DNA of 64,000 nucleotides, from NCBI GenBank assembly GCA_000469685.2, contig LS997566.1, forward strand, positions 14,324,118-14,388,117, in the 5' to 3' direction. Shown piece after piece: positions 1-12,919 of this stretch; the first letter of the stretch is position 1; the number at the start of each line of letters is the position of its first letter. Position numbers and translations under genes: made by a program. Under the pieces are notes generated by a model. The model made no database searches. It was not told where the DNA came from and saw nothing but the letters and a program-made list of their open reading frames with translations. Source of the stretch: Haemonchus contortus (Eukaryota > Nematoda > Chromadorea > Rhabditida > Trichostrongylidae).

Positions 1-2640
1 GAATCCTTACGCTTGCGACATCGTTAGTTCAAACCCTCAAGCTGCCAAACTTTTATTTGTTTAACATAACCGATTGTATCGTTTGCACTGTACTACACTA
101 CTGTCCATATGAGTTGAAAGAGATTGATAAACTGCTCTCCTTCTCGCCCAGGAAGAAATACCTATCTTGTAGAAGTGAGATTTCGAAAGTACCTGACCTT
201 AGTAGATAGACTAAATATTTCTGCAGAAGTTGCTATTACTTCGGTGCTTTTTCTCCCCTTCCATATATTGTTATTGTAGATTTGTCCATCCATACCAAAT
301 CTTTACAAATGAAAATACATCGCTCTATCGCACTTTACAACAATATTCTGTTTGTCAGTCTTGATCAGTGATTCTGCATTAACCTTGGGCCCAAACACTC
401 TTCATATTTGACTTATCTACATATGTTTTTTGGAATATTGCTGGAGTATGAATAATGGGGCCTCAACTATTAGTAATTCTTTAAATTTGTCAATGAACAG
501 GAAAATTCTGGTGAAAGTGATAGTATACGAAATCTACGCGTTTTTACCGATATTCTCTGCACTGCATAAAGTTCGACGACCCATAAATCAACTGGAGGCT
601 TCCCTGCTCGAAGAGCTTTGCGTAGGAGTATCAGAGCTAGTTCAGACTAGAAACAATGCCCAGACAAGTGTATTCCAGGGATCTCAGTAACCACTGCTTT
701 ATCTCAAATGACAAGTTTCGAGAGAAAACCGTCTTAGACACTCTGATAGAATGTTCAACTTCTTTGCGTGGAATGACTTACCCAATGTTTAGTTCATCAG
801 CACAGTATCTCGTGGGCTTGAAGAGAAAACACCATCGGCACCTGTTCGATCTACAAGAATGTTAGCAATACCCCGTTTTTTTCTCACCTCCGTTTTTATC
901 ACATCGGATCAATGTTAAGAATTGCAAGTTTCTGATGGTTACTGATTGGTTCTGACTTCTTTCAATCCCACTTCCGGAATAGGATCTCACACTCGTCTCC
1001 TTTCCACAATCGCTTAAAATATGACCTAGATGGATAGCCCATGCACTAACTTAGTCAGTGCATTTTCTATCTTCCAAACGGGCTTAGCACCATTTGACGT
1101 ACTTTGGAGAGAAGGTGTAGTTGGCATGGACGAGAGGCCGGAATCCCCCGATCATGAGTGCGACACCTGCTACTATCGCATCCACTCGTATAATTTAATA
1201 CTTTCTGCTATCTCTCAATTGCCATCTATCCCTGTTAGAAATGGCTGTAGAGAGGGTCTTGAAGAGTTTCAAGGCGGAAAGGAATCTGACGATAGTGTAT
1301 TCAGGCAGGAAGCTGCATTGTATTCTCATCTAGGTTCGCTTCTCCTTCAAATGAATCAGCCAGTGAGGTTGTAGGAGTTGGGATCACCTCTATAGGCTAG
1401 TAGCCTTGACAGTCGAACCGGTGAATGCCAATTACATCATAAACGTGAAGTAATATCGAAAATTGAGAGCTGGTGCGAGTTCCAGAGAATTCGAACCTTT
1501 ATGAGGACTGGTTGAGTTGGTTGACCTTTTCCGTACAATATTTCATGGATGCTTTGTTCATACGACTAAAGGTCGTTGCGGCTTTTTTTTCTGTCGTACG
1601 CAATCCAAATTGCCACCAAACTGTCAGAAGATGAGTGGGTGAGGAGAGATATTGCTAGTATAATCATAGGCTAGTATTCACAGGATCTTGCACTGAACTT
1701 TCAGATAAAAATTCATCATTCCGGCTCATGTGCTGCTCTTTTGAACCCTCCATATGGATTTCGATTGTCCAGCAGAGTTTCGTGGCCGCCGCCAAGTCCC
1801 TGGCCAATTAAGGAGTCGCAGCGAATTATTCAGCTGCCGAATTGCCATCAACTTCTCTTAGTCGCATTCATATAGCATTTTGACTGAAGGCCTCACCTCG
1901 CCAGTGAGAACAGAACTCATCATGAAGAGCCCAGTTTTCAAGAGAAGATTCCAGCGGCTCTGCCTATCCTCCCCCCCCCCCCCCCCCACCCCTTCAAGTT
2001 GCATTTAAGATAGGTACGACTGCATTAACTTCGTTGGTAACGCCGTGAACTGGTTAGTAATGTAATAGCAAGCACAGATGTTGCCGCTATAACAGAGCAG
2101 AATGAAGTCCAAGTAAAGCTATGTTCTTTTAAGTACTTAGAAATTATTAAGAGCACAATGCGGGCCCTCGGCCCCATCTCATCATCACTCGTGGTGCACT
2201 CAGGATAGGGACACCCATGCCACGTCCGCTTGCCCATCCCTAGGTCAGGCTCCCCTAAGAGCCTAATTCGCATTATTCTCGAATTCGTTTATCCCTATTT
2301 ACGGTGGCGTAAGAAGCGGAAGCGAAAACATGGCATCGAACATTCGAATCCTAACGATTGGTTCATTTTAGAAGGAAAAAAAGAAGGTAGCGTTAATCTG
2401 TTCCTCAAACGCTCTTTTTCTAGCGCTTCAAACTATGACACTCAAATCACAATCCGTTTCGAAACTATTTAGACGGCTCAAATACTCTTGACATAAGGAG
2501 ATCCTGACCCAGGATCCACATAAAAAATGATTTGGTGCTACTGCACTCCTCTCATTTCCAAATGGGCTCGCTCGATTTGAGGGAGAAGAGATCCATGGAA
2601 CGGTTTTCTTAACATTTCTTAACTAGAACTTTTACCTGCA
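1..2640. other. Non-coding or unresolved stretch
   Basis: No exon with convincing splice sites or recognisable protein motif was found on either strand. Open frames here are short and lack supporting signals. The one structural landmark is a 17-base cytosine run near position 1980, listed separately. A short piece at the very start (about 30-45) looks like a B box but has no A box or foldable partner, so it is not called as a tRNA. Confidence 0.5.
1971..1987. repeat. Homopolymeric C tract, 17 nt
   Basis: An uninterrupted run of 17 C on the plus strand, followed by A and four more C. The complementary strand is a G tract long enough to form a G-quadruplex. It is one of several such tracts in the window (see 28239-28259, 36163-36173, 42809-42819 and 58385-58398). 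Confidence 0.9.
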
Positions 2641-2641
2641 G

Positions 2642-2925
2642 GGCGGAGGTGGTGAAGTACCAAAAGGCGCACTGTCACGCACGCGTGGTCACGGGTTCGA
2701 TCCCCGGATCGATATCCGCCTAAGCAAACCAAGACTTCCATCCATCCGGGGTCGGTTGATTGGTACCGAACTCGCCTGGGAGGAAAAGCTCTGACTTGTG
2801 CATTGGCTGGCCTCCGAAAGTCTTTGTATAGGACACATACGCACTCATTACGCCACTACGATTCTGAGTGAAAGTCGAAAGCGAGGGCGCATCCCTCAGA
2901 TGGGATTGATTAATACTCAAAGAGA
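2642..2925 (+). mobile_element. tRNA-derived SINE copy
   Basis: A full-length but diverged member of the window's main SINE family. The head GGCGGAGGTGGTG is followed by a B box (GGTTCGATCCC) and by the 3' partner of the acceptor-like stem, ATATCCGCC. The body matches the reference copy at 34424 through the segments about GGGAGG, CATTACGCCACTACGATTC and GCGCATCCCTCAGA. There is no coding capacity, and the tail has decayed. Confidence 0.8.
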
Positions 2926-3110
2926 AAGCAAGCATTCAGAAGACTCGTAGTGCTGAATGTTCAGAACCCATGTTAACCATTTCAAGATCTTCTGTTTAGG
3001 TAATACAATGATGCTATAACTGTCCACACATACCCCCTCGATGTAATTTCATGCACAACAAGTTATCGAGAAAGTAACAATTCATTTGTCTGATTTTTTT
3101 TGATTTTCAG

Positions 3111-3210
3111 TGCTGTCAGTACTATCCAAGCACAATATAAAATCAGGACCGCTCCAGGGTCCGTTCATGCAGTAGAACTCAGGAAAACCGACAAAGCTAG
3201 TCAGCTTTGA
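3111..3210 (+). CDS. Possible terminal exon, weak candidate
   Basis: A strong nematode-like acceptor (a T-rich run ending in GATTTTCAG) is followed by one leading base and 32 sense codons to a TGA. The product would end with TDKASQL. No upstream exon was identified, no protein family is recognised, and a stretch of this length is expected by chance fairly often. The splice-site context is the only reason for listing it. Confidence 0.17.
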
Positions 3211-6200
3211 CACTATTGCCGAGGGTTTGTTCGCATTCAGTAATGGCGCTCGGGTCCCCCTGTCGTCCCCGTCCTCGGCCGTCTATGCATCGATCGTCGC
3301 TGTCCAAACCGCCTACCCAGTGCTTCTGACTGCCATTTCAGTTCTCTCGATTTCCCTTCGACAATCCGCTAGTCTTCCATTGTAATGGCACTTCTAATGT
3401 CCGCATTCTTCTCGTTGCCATTTCTCTACGTCTCTGGAGAACGGGTCAAATTTTTCAAATGAAACTCTCACCTGTCGTCGTACCCTTTTTCTTCGAGAAA
3501 ATTTATGATTATCTTCCTCAGCAGGAATTTCCTAATTATGTGATCAGATTAATGCCCAGTCTGCATTAACGCAGGGGCAGAGGTTCCTAAAGTTTCATCA
3601 GTGTTTCTCCTAAGGTTTCGTAGGATTTTCGTCAAAATTTCCATCTTATATCAAGGTTTTCTGTGATCCTCCTTGGCTTTACGATTACTTGCTCGGCTTC
3701 TATCATCAAAGTCGTTGAGGAGCAAGCTTTCAGCAATCAGTTCCTATTCGCGGACAACTGCAATCTTTCAGCTTGTCTGAGGAAAAAAATAAATTGAAAC
3801 GATTTCCTCGACTGTGAGTGGGACATCCTCGGAACAGGGGAAAATCTAATCAAATTCGAGATTCTCTAGGGTTTCTTTTGAACGCGCTGTAATGAAAGAC
3901 GCTTTTCGGGTGGAGTATGATCTTAGAAAAAATATTAAACTGATGCTCGCACAGCTTCTCTCCACACCCTCATATAGAGAGTAAAATCCTCATATGGAGA
4001 GTAAAATATAAAATTCTCATCCTTGGGTTAGATCTTTTCTTACCAGACTATAAGTCTGACTTCATCTCTGAAAATAGGATTTCAGGGAAGAAAGAGAGGC
4101 AGACAAACTTATCGAACCAAATGCACCGTTTCCGTTTGAGTAATGGATCGTTACTTTGCTAACTAGTCCTTTAAATGCTGCAGATGTTCATGCGCCCAAG
4201 CCAAACGACCATTCCCAAATTGGTAATCTATAGGGGCTATGAGATCGTGTTACTGCGGCAGAAATTATAGGCCATTAATTGGAGAGGCTCCACTCGAGAG
4301 GAGAATAGGGCGACCTTGAGACACATTTTGCGGTTAATTCATGGGGTAGAGTAAAAATTTGATGTTCGACAGTGGTCTGACCTCAGCTATTAGGTTTCTC
4401 TCTGAGAGCAGAGGGAGAGGGGGGAGAATTTATGAGTGGACAGAGTATACTCATTTGTTCCTTCTTTACTCAGACCTCTGTATTACTTCAAACTGTGACT
4501 TTCCCTTGCTACCCCTAAAAGGATTTGTCTCACAGTTTCTCGACCCTAGCACATTAACCCAAATGTATCCTCCATAAAGAAAGAATGATTTGTTGTTGTA
4601 ATAACAGATACTGACTGATCTTCTTGGCTGGGATTGTACCTCCACTAAAGGACCACTTAGTGTAGCTCTGTGCAACGACCGCTGACTAGGCAGGGATAAG
4701 TCGGGAACCGAGGCCTTCATATAATTATTTATCTAGAGATACCCATGCTCTGTACCCACTGCTTCCCCTTTGCCGAGTCAATTTTATATTTTCCGCGCCG
4801 CGTAGACGTACCAATGTCTCGATGATGCGTTCGTATTTGAAGATAGTACCTGAATGTTCGATAGGCTAAAGTCTCGTATTTGAATTACTGACAAGTGTTG
4901 AGGGTATACGGGTAACGGAGGCGGCTACAACACAGGAGTTACGACGGGTTATATTGTCTAAAAAGAACCGAAGGGGCAGCGTAATCCTCCAGCATGCGTG
5001 CTTGCCTCTCAACTTGAATTGGAGACTTGAAAGTAGGACACCATCGAAGCAATGGAAGTAAACTGCCGATTACTGTGTTGGGAAAGAGAAAGTCTTAGCA
5101 TAGGTGTCAGTAGAGAAACCCGCTTAGTAAATGTATTCGTCGATCTCTCCTGCGCATGCACAGCATTTCATATGAAATCATGACAACCAAAATCAGACGT
5201 CTGCTTATAAAAGATATGGCCAAATCGAATTTTGGGAATTTCAGCCGCATACCCACTGACGTCAAGCCATGGAGGGAACGCGCTGGATTCAGTTGGTATG
5301 AAATAGGGATGTTAATATAGAAAGCACTTCCTTCAATTGAAAGCCTTCATTGGGCCTAAAAGAATGGAATGAAAAGGAGAAGTCGAAAGACCGCTAGGGT
5401 TCAACATTCCGAAATCACCATTCACGGTAATCCTCAGTGGCGGAATCCTGCTTATGCATTTTTCAAGTGGACTACCTTCGCTCGCCTTCATTCTGAAGCT
5501 GTACTTCATTCTACTATGGCGTCTGAGCTGTATATTCAGTCGGAATATCTGCAAGGCTTAGTTATAAAAACAGTCTAAAACCCTTTCGGCATCTAGAAGG
5601 GAAGGGCACTGCATGTCTAGAGGCCGTGGAAAAGGTTAGTCCGATTTCAAAACTGACGGCTATGTCCTTTTGCCCATCTGAAGCCTTTGTAAAACCTCTT
5701 CCCAAATATCTCTATGCCATTTAAAAATGAAAGATTGAAATATTTGAATGCTTGAGATGGATGAGAAATACAGGTGATGTGGCAGTACAAAGGTACTCCT
5801 CGTGAGCTCCATACATTCACCTTCCTATTCTGTATGCATCATCGTGAATGTGAAGGGAGGGCTACAACATGATTATATGCCTCTGCTGGATCGTTATAAA
5901 AGGAAAACGAAAATTAACCATGGGATGATCCACCTGCTTGTGCTCCACAGTCCATGTCGTGCTCGCAGCATCTATAGAACTATCGACGAAGCCGAGGGGG
6001 TGGTGCGAGATGCCGACGGCTCTTGTGGAAGGATGAGTCCAAAAGTAAACCCGGCGAAGCCATTGTTCGAAGATATATGAACCCTTTTCTTATGCTCTCA
6101 AACGTTTGGCGGAACAAACATCCTTGAATTTTCGAATCTTATTTGTGGTGGGGAATCACCATGATTAACATACATGCATGCATTTACATAGGTGAGCCAA

Positions 6201-7160
6201 GGAGAAGGAAACAAGGGGCATGGGGAATACCGAAGAACATCGTCGGAGTGATAAATAATCGAACAAATATTCGTATGGGTATCATATATTTCCGTATTAA
6301 TCATCCTGCAATCATTCTTGCCCTAAAGCGCCTTTTAATAAAACAACACGGGCCTCACATAAACAGGAGTGAGCGTTATTGACCACCCCAATACGCAACT
6401 ATATAAAGGGATCTGAAGAGTCAAATCTGTCGAAGGTCGAGGACCAAGAATGCTGCGCCATATACAAGGGAATCATAGATTAGATGGATGGATATCAGGC
6501 GGCCCATGATGACCGTTAGAGCAGGGCCTCTTAGAGAGCCAAGAGAATGCCATGACGACCAACAGGGTGATAGACAGACTCTTACAACAAGAGCTTCGAA
6601 AGAAGGTATCATCTAATCACATCGCAGCGCATATTCTAAGGAATTGGGCTCACGACAGTGACGAATAATGACGTCGCTGGCGAAAAAAGTAATGATCAGC
6701 TGAGCCAAGGTGACACGGGCGAAGCAGAAGCCTGTTATCGGGCGTCTCCATTCTGGCTCGCCTTTATCGGTTAATAATGTTTTCTTTGATAACGACAAAT
6801 CATGGTTCGGCACTTTTGTTGCCACACTTTGCCACATTCTTGAAGTGAGGACAATCATGTTCACGATAACGAAGAAACAATAGTGAGCTGTTCTGTTCCG
6901 TTAGATGATTTGCGAGTATTCTCAACAGAAACTTATGAATATGAATATAAAAATCGAGAAAGTAGCACTTTTTCCCATCGCATTTGAGCTTTTATGATGG
7001 TGTACTTATTGAGTATGCAATTGTATCCGAATATATGATTCATATAATTGCTTTGTTTCAGTAAACAAACGATCGGCACTACATAGTTAGAGATCATTGA
7101 AGTAATTCGACTCTAACTACCCATCTCAAGCAAAATAAATATATGTTATGTATGTTCTAG
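3211..7160. other. Non-coding or unresolved stretch
   Basis: No convincing exon was seen. A small imperfect tandem repeat lies near 3968-4012, where CATATxGAGAGTAAAAT occurs twice. A minus-strand open frame at 6613-6864 and a plus-strand one at 5802-6080 have no motif and no convincing splice sites. The latter contains a chance DRY triplet that is not in a receptor-like context. Confidence 0.4.
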
Positions 7161-7421
7161 GCTTCTGAGAATTTTTCTTCTAAATATGATGTACCAGAAG
7201 CCAGAACCACAGAAGACGTCTCTCTCGAAACTGTCGAAAACTCAGTTGTAGAAGGGGAAGCAGAGTTTCGCAATGAAATTGCCGAACTCCGCTCCGAACC
7301 AGAGCAGATTGACTACCTTCCGAAATCTTTCTGGGGTTTAGGTGCTGGATGCAGCGCTTATAAATCCATTCAGACGTTTCTGAAGTATAGGCAGAGATCC
7401 TATTCCTCGTTGAAGGTCTGA
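7161..7421 (+). CDS. Possible terminal exon, acidic protein, unrecognised
   Basis: The stretch begins immediately after a TGTATGTTCTAG acceptor and stays open for 86 codons to a TGA. The in-frame triplet just before it is the TAG of the acceptor, so the open frame fits the exon edge exactly. The first 55 residues are strongly acidic (repeated Glu, few Lys), and the last 25 are basic and aromatic, ending YSSLKV. Codon choice favours GAA/GAG and looks coding. It has no ATG at its start, so it would be an internal or last exon. I recognise no family and found no upstream partner. Stop-free stretches of this size also arise by chance. Confidence 0.3.
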   Translation, partial: ASENFSSKYDVPEARTTEDVSLETVENSVVEGEAEFRNEIAELRSEPEQIDYLPKSFWGLGAGCSAYKSIQTFLKYRQRSYSSLKV

Positions 7422-7658
7422 GCAATGGTTGAATTCCCACTTGAAGCTAGCCACCACGTTTCTCACAACCTTGAAGGGATATCCCGATTGAATGGGGTCT
7501 AACAAATTAAATGTTTTGATCGCCAATAGACATTGCACATGGCTAAAGACCTGTGGTTGTTGAAAGCTAGTCTATAACCTGCCTATTCAAATATTCCATC
7601 TTATTGTACAGAACAAAATATATTTGCGGGTGTTTCAAGTTAGTCCTTCCAAGATCTA

Positions 7659-7935
7659 GGGCGCTATCACACACGCATAGTCACCGGTTCGAATCCCGGA
7701 TCGATATCCGCCTAGGCCGACCATGCCTTTGATCCCCTCGGGGTCGGTTAATTCGTGTCAAACTCATTTGGGAGAATAAAAGCGCTGACTTGTACATCGG
7801 CTGGCCACCGCAAGTCATTGTATAGGTCACATAGGCATTTTATACGCCGCTTCTATCCTGAATGAAAGTCGAGTGCGTGAGCGCATCCCTTAGACGGGCT
7901 TGATGGGCGCCCCAAGACTTTATCTTTATAGACTT
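7659..7935 (+). mobile_element. tRNA-derived SINE copy, 5' truncated
   Basis: The copy lacks the A-box end but keeps a perfect B box (GGTTCGAATCC), the ATATCCGCC stem partner, the central GGCTGGCCACCGCAAGTCAT segment and the 3' GCGCATCCCTTAGACGGG segment. It ends near CTTTATCTTTA, a worn form of the family tail. It is on the plus strand and is about 15-20% diverged from the reference copy by eye. Confidence 0.85.
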
Positions 7936-10093
7936 ATCTGCCAGTTCTGAGTGAATCGTATTTGTGGATGGTGCTTGTTCTTGGGAACCTAGTAGGAATG
8001 GGAGGCGAGTAAAAATTGCGCCTCACCTCTGTCAAGCGACAGTGAATTATGAGTGGCCCAAAACATTTCTTCATGGGTAAATCGATGTTCCTGCAATGTG
8101 TAGGCGATGACGGTTAGGTATTGAACGTGGTTTTTCGATGACTCAATTATGATAGATTTATTGGAGAAGGGGAAAAGCGAACAGAATGTAAATGTGAATG
8201 AACATGCACCGCAGGTGAGGAGGAAGCGATGAATGGAGGTCGATACCTTCGAGGAATGGCTATGAACTGGAATGAGGTTCTGTTGTTGTGACTGGCCATG
8301 AGAAAAAGAACAAGCGCGAGCACCGTTGTCTCCGATGCCTTTGCCAAATCTGATAGATCCACGAACTCAGAAGAGGACGCTTTCGAATTCAGATATCATA
8401 TTCGGTCTACTCATACTACTGAAGCGGCGCTGTCCACATGATTTCCTATTCATCTGCAACTGCCTAGTTCAAATCCACTGCCAATTCTGAAGAAAGTACA
8501 TAAGCCTCACTTCATGTGTTTACAACAATCTTCCGCTATCACGCCGTTGACACATTTTTCTGTCGTCTATTCCCGCTGGAACATATTTTTCGTTCTTCCG
8601 GCGCTGTGTTCACCCCCTCGCTCCCTTCAAAACCTCACAATCAGATCGCTCTGTGTTTACTTTGCTACCACCCTTCTCTGCTGCCTACTCCATCGACTTT
8701 TTTTACATTCTCCTCTTTCCGAAGTACGTACGGTAGTCAATCGTCATTTCCAAAGAGAAGTACTTCTTACCTTTCTCTGTAGCGAACGACTTTAGGATAA
8801 TCAAATTGAATTCCGCTTAAGCTAAGTTGAGGCATCGCCATAATAACTCTGTTGTTTATAATGGATAGAAAGGGTCGGAGTAGCACAGTCACGGGCTGGA
8901 CGATTCAGTGTGATCTAGTGGTAGGCTTAGAAAGAAAAAGGGCGTACTGATAGCTTCCACTGCGGCTTTCCTTTCCGGCTAGCCCACAGAACATATTGGA
9001 CGGTTCTCGTTGGTTAGCGGGACAGATTTAGTAGCCGACGGGAATTCGTGATACAATAATCAAGAATGGTGAAGCAGGAGAGACAGTGGATGCCCAGGAG
9101 AAAGCTGCCACCTGAGTCACTCGCTGAAAAAAGACTATTGGGAGGTTCACAGGTCGCGAGGGTAAGATAATTTGGAAGCGTCGTGTTGAGACACTCGAGG
9201 TAGGATCCGTGGCTTGAATTACTGTATCACAATGTCCAAAGCCTGTCTACTTGTTGAGTGGCGTGTAGTTTGCACTCTTTTTGAGCTGGAAGGTGTTGCA
9301 CCACTCAGTGAAGCCTAACGGGGCAATCTAAGGTGCAAAATAACTTCCGATATCGATAAGCAGTGGTGAGCTCGGAAGTATGGTGCATGGAAATTGCTTT
9401 TTCATCAGCCCTAGATTCCAGTAAGCCTGCAGACGGAAAAAATTGAATTGCTAACCGAAAATGACCCTTAATGGTTTTCCGAGTTCTCTCTCGTTCCATG
9501 TACGTGGGTGCCTGACCGTGTACTCTTCTCTTTTTCCCACTTCTCTGATTCTCTGATTAGTTTTCATTTCTGCTTTTTGTGAAATTTTCCATCTAGAAAT
9601 GAAGTTTATCTTATTAAATTAGTACGACGATTGCAATTAGCCCCATGCGCAGAGATCCCATGCTCCCCAATTGACCCGCATTAAGTTCTGATGCAGCCGA
9701 TATTGGTAAAGGACGGCTTTGGTCAGCAATTGTGCTTGCTAATGACAGGAGTTGAAGGCAGCTTAGATACAATTCTGTAGAACCGATTTTGGTGATAAAA
9801 AATGATGATACATATTGATAGACGTGCCAAGTAAACTTCAATCAACTATTCAGTCAGTGGGAGCTCTGCCCGAAGCGCGCTTGCGAGGTCCGCGGATAGA
9901 GAGGAAAACAAAGTAACGAATGATAAACGATGTCCATTACCATGAAGAAGTAGACGGATTACTCAGAGGATAAACAAAGCTGAACGATGAAATGCAATCC
10001 AAAGCGCGATGTATGATTCTTGCTAGGAAAGCTTCTGGTAAGGGAACCTAGCCTAGTGAAGACTCCAACTTCTCTCTTGCTTTAACCTCGGCA
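7936..10093. other. Non-coding or unresolved stretch
   Basis: No supported gene. A minus-strand open frame at 8147-8362 and overlapping plus-strand frames at 8514-8795 have no motif or consensus splice boundaries. The latter come from a pyrimidine-rich strand in which several frames are open at once. Confidence 0.4.
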
Positions 10094-10306
10094 TAGTTGT
10101 TTATGATTGAAATGCTTTTGTGCCGTACGAGGTTGTTAGGTGGAAAAAATTTATTCAGTCAACGGCCTAACGTTTCGACGCAATCGTCTTTTTCAGAGGC
10201 CAGGGTTCCACGGCTTGAGCGGAGAAACGTTAGACCGTTGACTGAATAAATTTTTTCCACCTAACAACCTCGTACGGCACAAAAGCATTTCAATCATAAA
10301 CAACTA
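10094..10306. repeat. Long inverted repeat (fold-back element)
   Basis: Two arms of 83 bases (10094-10176 and 10224-10306) are reverse complements with a single mismatch (CGGCC against CGGTC), separated by a 47-base spacer. The outer ends read TAGTTGTTTATG and its complement. The 12-mer CTAGTGAAGACT occurs just outside the right end (10304-10315) and also 41 bases upstream of the left arm (10053-10064), which may be a target-site duplication of a slightly larger unit. There is no coding capacity. The most likely class is a non-autonomous fold-back or MITE-like element. Confidence 0.85.
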
Positions 10307-10606
10307 GTGAAGACTATCTGTGGTGCTATTCAGCTGAAATGGTTCAGAAACAGCACCACTAAAGCCTAAAGACCGCTAAAACCTCTTCACTAATAGCGAT
10401 TGCCTCCGAGTGAATGGAATAGCGTGCCAATGAAGGATCATGACGAAACAGAACGAGATATCCGACAGTTGAAAGCCCCTCATATTCTATGTAAAGTCGA
10501 CTAGGTATTCGAGAAAATGCATTGGATTCATCTATTTATTACGTTACATTGTTCAAAACTATCCATTTGAAAATCATCTCGACAACTTAGTATAAAGAAT
10601 GAAGTC

Positions 10607-10782
10607 TTGGGCATCAATCAATCCCGTCTGAAGGATGCACCCACACATTCGACTTCTATTCGGAATCGTAATGCCGTATGGTACCAATTACGCTTGGTCT
10701 AGGCGGATATCTATCCGTGATTCAAACCCGAGGCCATGCGTGTGTGATAGTGCGCCACTTGTCACTACACCACGTCCGCCCT
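10607..10782 (-). mobile_element. tRNA-derived SINE copy, internally deleted
   Basis: On the minus strand the copy starts with GGCGGACGTGGTGTAGTG (A-box end, complement near 10780) and has a B-box-like segment and the GGATATC stem region. It then jumps from the segment after CTAGACC directly to the 3' part that includes the CATTACG-like and GCATCC segments, so the middle third is missing. Confidence 0.75.
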
Positions 10783-10851
10783 ACAGCAACTTGATATTAA
10801 CAAAAAAATACCTACCTTAATAATATAATGTTTTGGGAGTTCAGCAATATT

Positions 10852-11070
10852 AAAGGAGGGGGTGGTACAGAGGCATGTGCGCATTATCACGTGTATGGCC
10901 CATCAATCAAATCCCGGCCATACCTATCCAGGCTATGTAGGACTACCATTCCTCCCGGTTACTATAGGTATCAAACTCGTCTTAGAATAAATGTAAAGGC
11001 CACGGCAATTTATTGTATGGGCCACTTGCGCCTTCAACAAAGTCCCTATGATCCTGAATGTAATACGAAT
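10852..11070 (+). mobile_element. Highly diverged SINE copy
   Basis: The order of segments follows the SINE: GGGGGTGGTACAGAGGC (A-box region), GCGCATTATCACGTG, TCAATCAAATCCCGG (B-box region), GGTATCAAACTCGTCT, then ATTGTATGGGCCAC and CCTATGATCCTGAATG. It is probably an old insertion. A 119-codon open frame runs across it (10828-11187) but is an artefact of the repeat. Confidence 0.6.
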
Positions 11071-12375
11071 GCGGGAGCCTACTCCAGAACATCAACGCCA
11101 GAATACTTCCTCTTGAGTGAACTTCCGATCCACCCTCTCACTGCTAGACATATTCGTAAGTGTATTTGCCTACACGACTTTCAGTAGACAGGTAACATAA
11201 AAGTCAATATTTGTTCTCAGTCCAGTGTAATTCTATGTATTAGGAGTGGCCCATTTCGTAGGTTGAGGGTCCGGTAGATTCATTGCTAGTCAATGATGCA
11301 ATCTTCTTCCCTTGCTATCGATTTTGGGTTCTGAACAAAGCACACATCCTAGTGAGCTGACACTGAGCTCACGTTGACCGTCTCACGTAGTTACCCTCCG
11401 GTGGTGAAGATTTCCAGTGGAAAGGGACAGAACGTTCTTGCAGTATGATCTGACCATTCGTATTATCTTGCTATGTGAGTGCAGTATAGAGTGATTTCTA
11501 GAGCAAATACGAAGTTGCTAACGAATAATAGCCTTGTATAGCTATATTACGTATATGTCGTACAGCACGAGAGGTATGTTGGGTACTGCTCTTTTCTCGC
11601 CGGCCTTACTTGACCATTGTCATACTCCCATCTGCCTAAAGGGAAGAAAGCAGGAAATAGCAGCTTCCCATGTCCCATGTCTAGCCTCTCTGAGCCTTTT
11701 GATCATACATATACACAGCTTTAAGCGGCTCTGAACTAGGCAAACGGATAAGGCAAAGTGCAGCTGTAACGGGATAGCAATCCCTTTCCCATCTATGATT
11801 CATATCCTCTCGTCATGGAAAGCCTCATTGCGAAATGCAACGAACACTGCCTCAATAGAGCGCAGTGCCTAATGAGAATCGACTTTTCTGAATTAAAGGG
11901 GCCGGGAAGAGAATTTCATGTAATGAGGGCTAGGTTCTTTTAGTTCAAAACGTTGGTCATTAGGCCAAAATATAAGCAGCTAAGTTGAAGAAAAACCTTC
12001 AGCACCAAGAAACGAGTGGTTCACTGAAAAGGAAAGAACTCGTGAAATTCGTTCGGTCCGCCCATCAATACGTATCTGCGCCAAAATGTCAGTTATAGGC
12101 TCTAGTTTGATTTGTTTACTTCAAAATGTGTACGAAAATAACGAGAAAAACCAGTTGCTATCTGAGATCAGGCCCTTCACAGAGCGTCTTGTCCAGAGAT
12201 ACCCCTTGTCCTTCCGTTTTACCAGTAACGAACTTTTCTCGACCATAACTCGCTGTAAATCATTTTTGCGCACTACTTTCAAATGATAATCGCAGCTGTT
12301 GTTCTAGAGAGATCGTATCTCGCTCCGTGTTATCTCACGCCTTTGCCTCCATTTAATTTATTCTAGGTCTGTTCG
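11071..12375. other. Non-coding or unresolved stretch
   Basis: No exon was recognised. A GTAAGT at about 11155 follows a short open frame, but that frame arises in the degraded SINE and is not credible. Confidence 0.4.
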
Positions 12376-12672
12376 GAGGTGGTCTAGTGCCGAGTGGCAC
12401 AGTATCACAAATACGATAAGGGGATCGAATCCAAAATGGCTGCCGGATCAGACTACAGAGTGTTCTTTCTCGGTAGACCCAGTTGACTCCAAGAAATTCG
12501 TTTGAGAGGACGAAAGCACTGACTTCGACATTGGATGGTCATCGCAATTCATTGTAGAGGTCACATACACATTGAAAGCTTTGCTACGGTTTTGAATGGA
12601 TATCGATTGTTGGGGCGCATCCCAAAGCAGGATTGTTCAACGTCAAAGAACTTTGAAGTTTTATCCTCTCAA
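12376..12672 (+). mobile_element. Diverged SINE copy
   Basis: The copy shows the GGAGGTGGTCTAGTGCCGAG head (A box), a decayed B box in GGGGATCGAATCCAAA, then GAGAGGACGAAAGCACTGACTT, the TCATTGTAGAGGTCACATAC segment and GGGGCGCATCCCAAAGC near the 3' end. The order matches the reference copy and the divergence is high. Confidence 0.7.
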
Positions 12673-12864
12673 AGGCTACACTGTATGGGAACGGCGTTAT
12701 GGCTGAGAGCAGTTTTTGCGGCATTTCAAGCCGCTTTGTAGCTTGATGTCGTCTCTGTTAGCATCCAGTCACTTTTTGTAGTCGCTTTTCCGCTTTAGAA
12801 GCTTTCAAAGTATATCTTTTCCAAACGCATTCATGAATGTATCCTACTTACTATAAAGCGCTTA

Positions 12865-12898
<34 letters not shown>

Positions 12899-12919
12899 CT
12901 GTCTGTCTGTATGTCTGTC
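12865..12919. repeat. Tetranucleotide microsatellite (GTCT)n
   Basis: About thirteen GTCT units with two single-base interruptions (CCGT and ATGT). It directly precedes the GC-box tandem array and may belong to the same repeat unit family, since the sequence between them (12920-13020) has no other role that I can see. Confidence 0.92.

Noticed and set aside
1..60. B-box-like GTTCAAACCCTC near the window start
   Set aside because: No A box or foldable acceptor stem is visible; a truncated SINE or chance match is as likely as a tRNA.
5802..6080. DRY triplet in a 92-codon frame, considered as a receptor helix-3 end
   Set aside because: The surrounding residues are not hydrophobic enough for a transmembrane helix, the frame begins with GTG, and no splice sites bound it.
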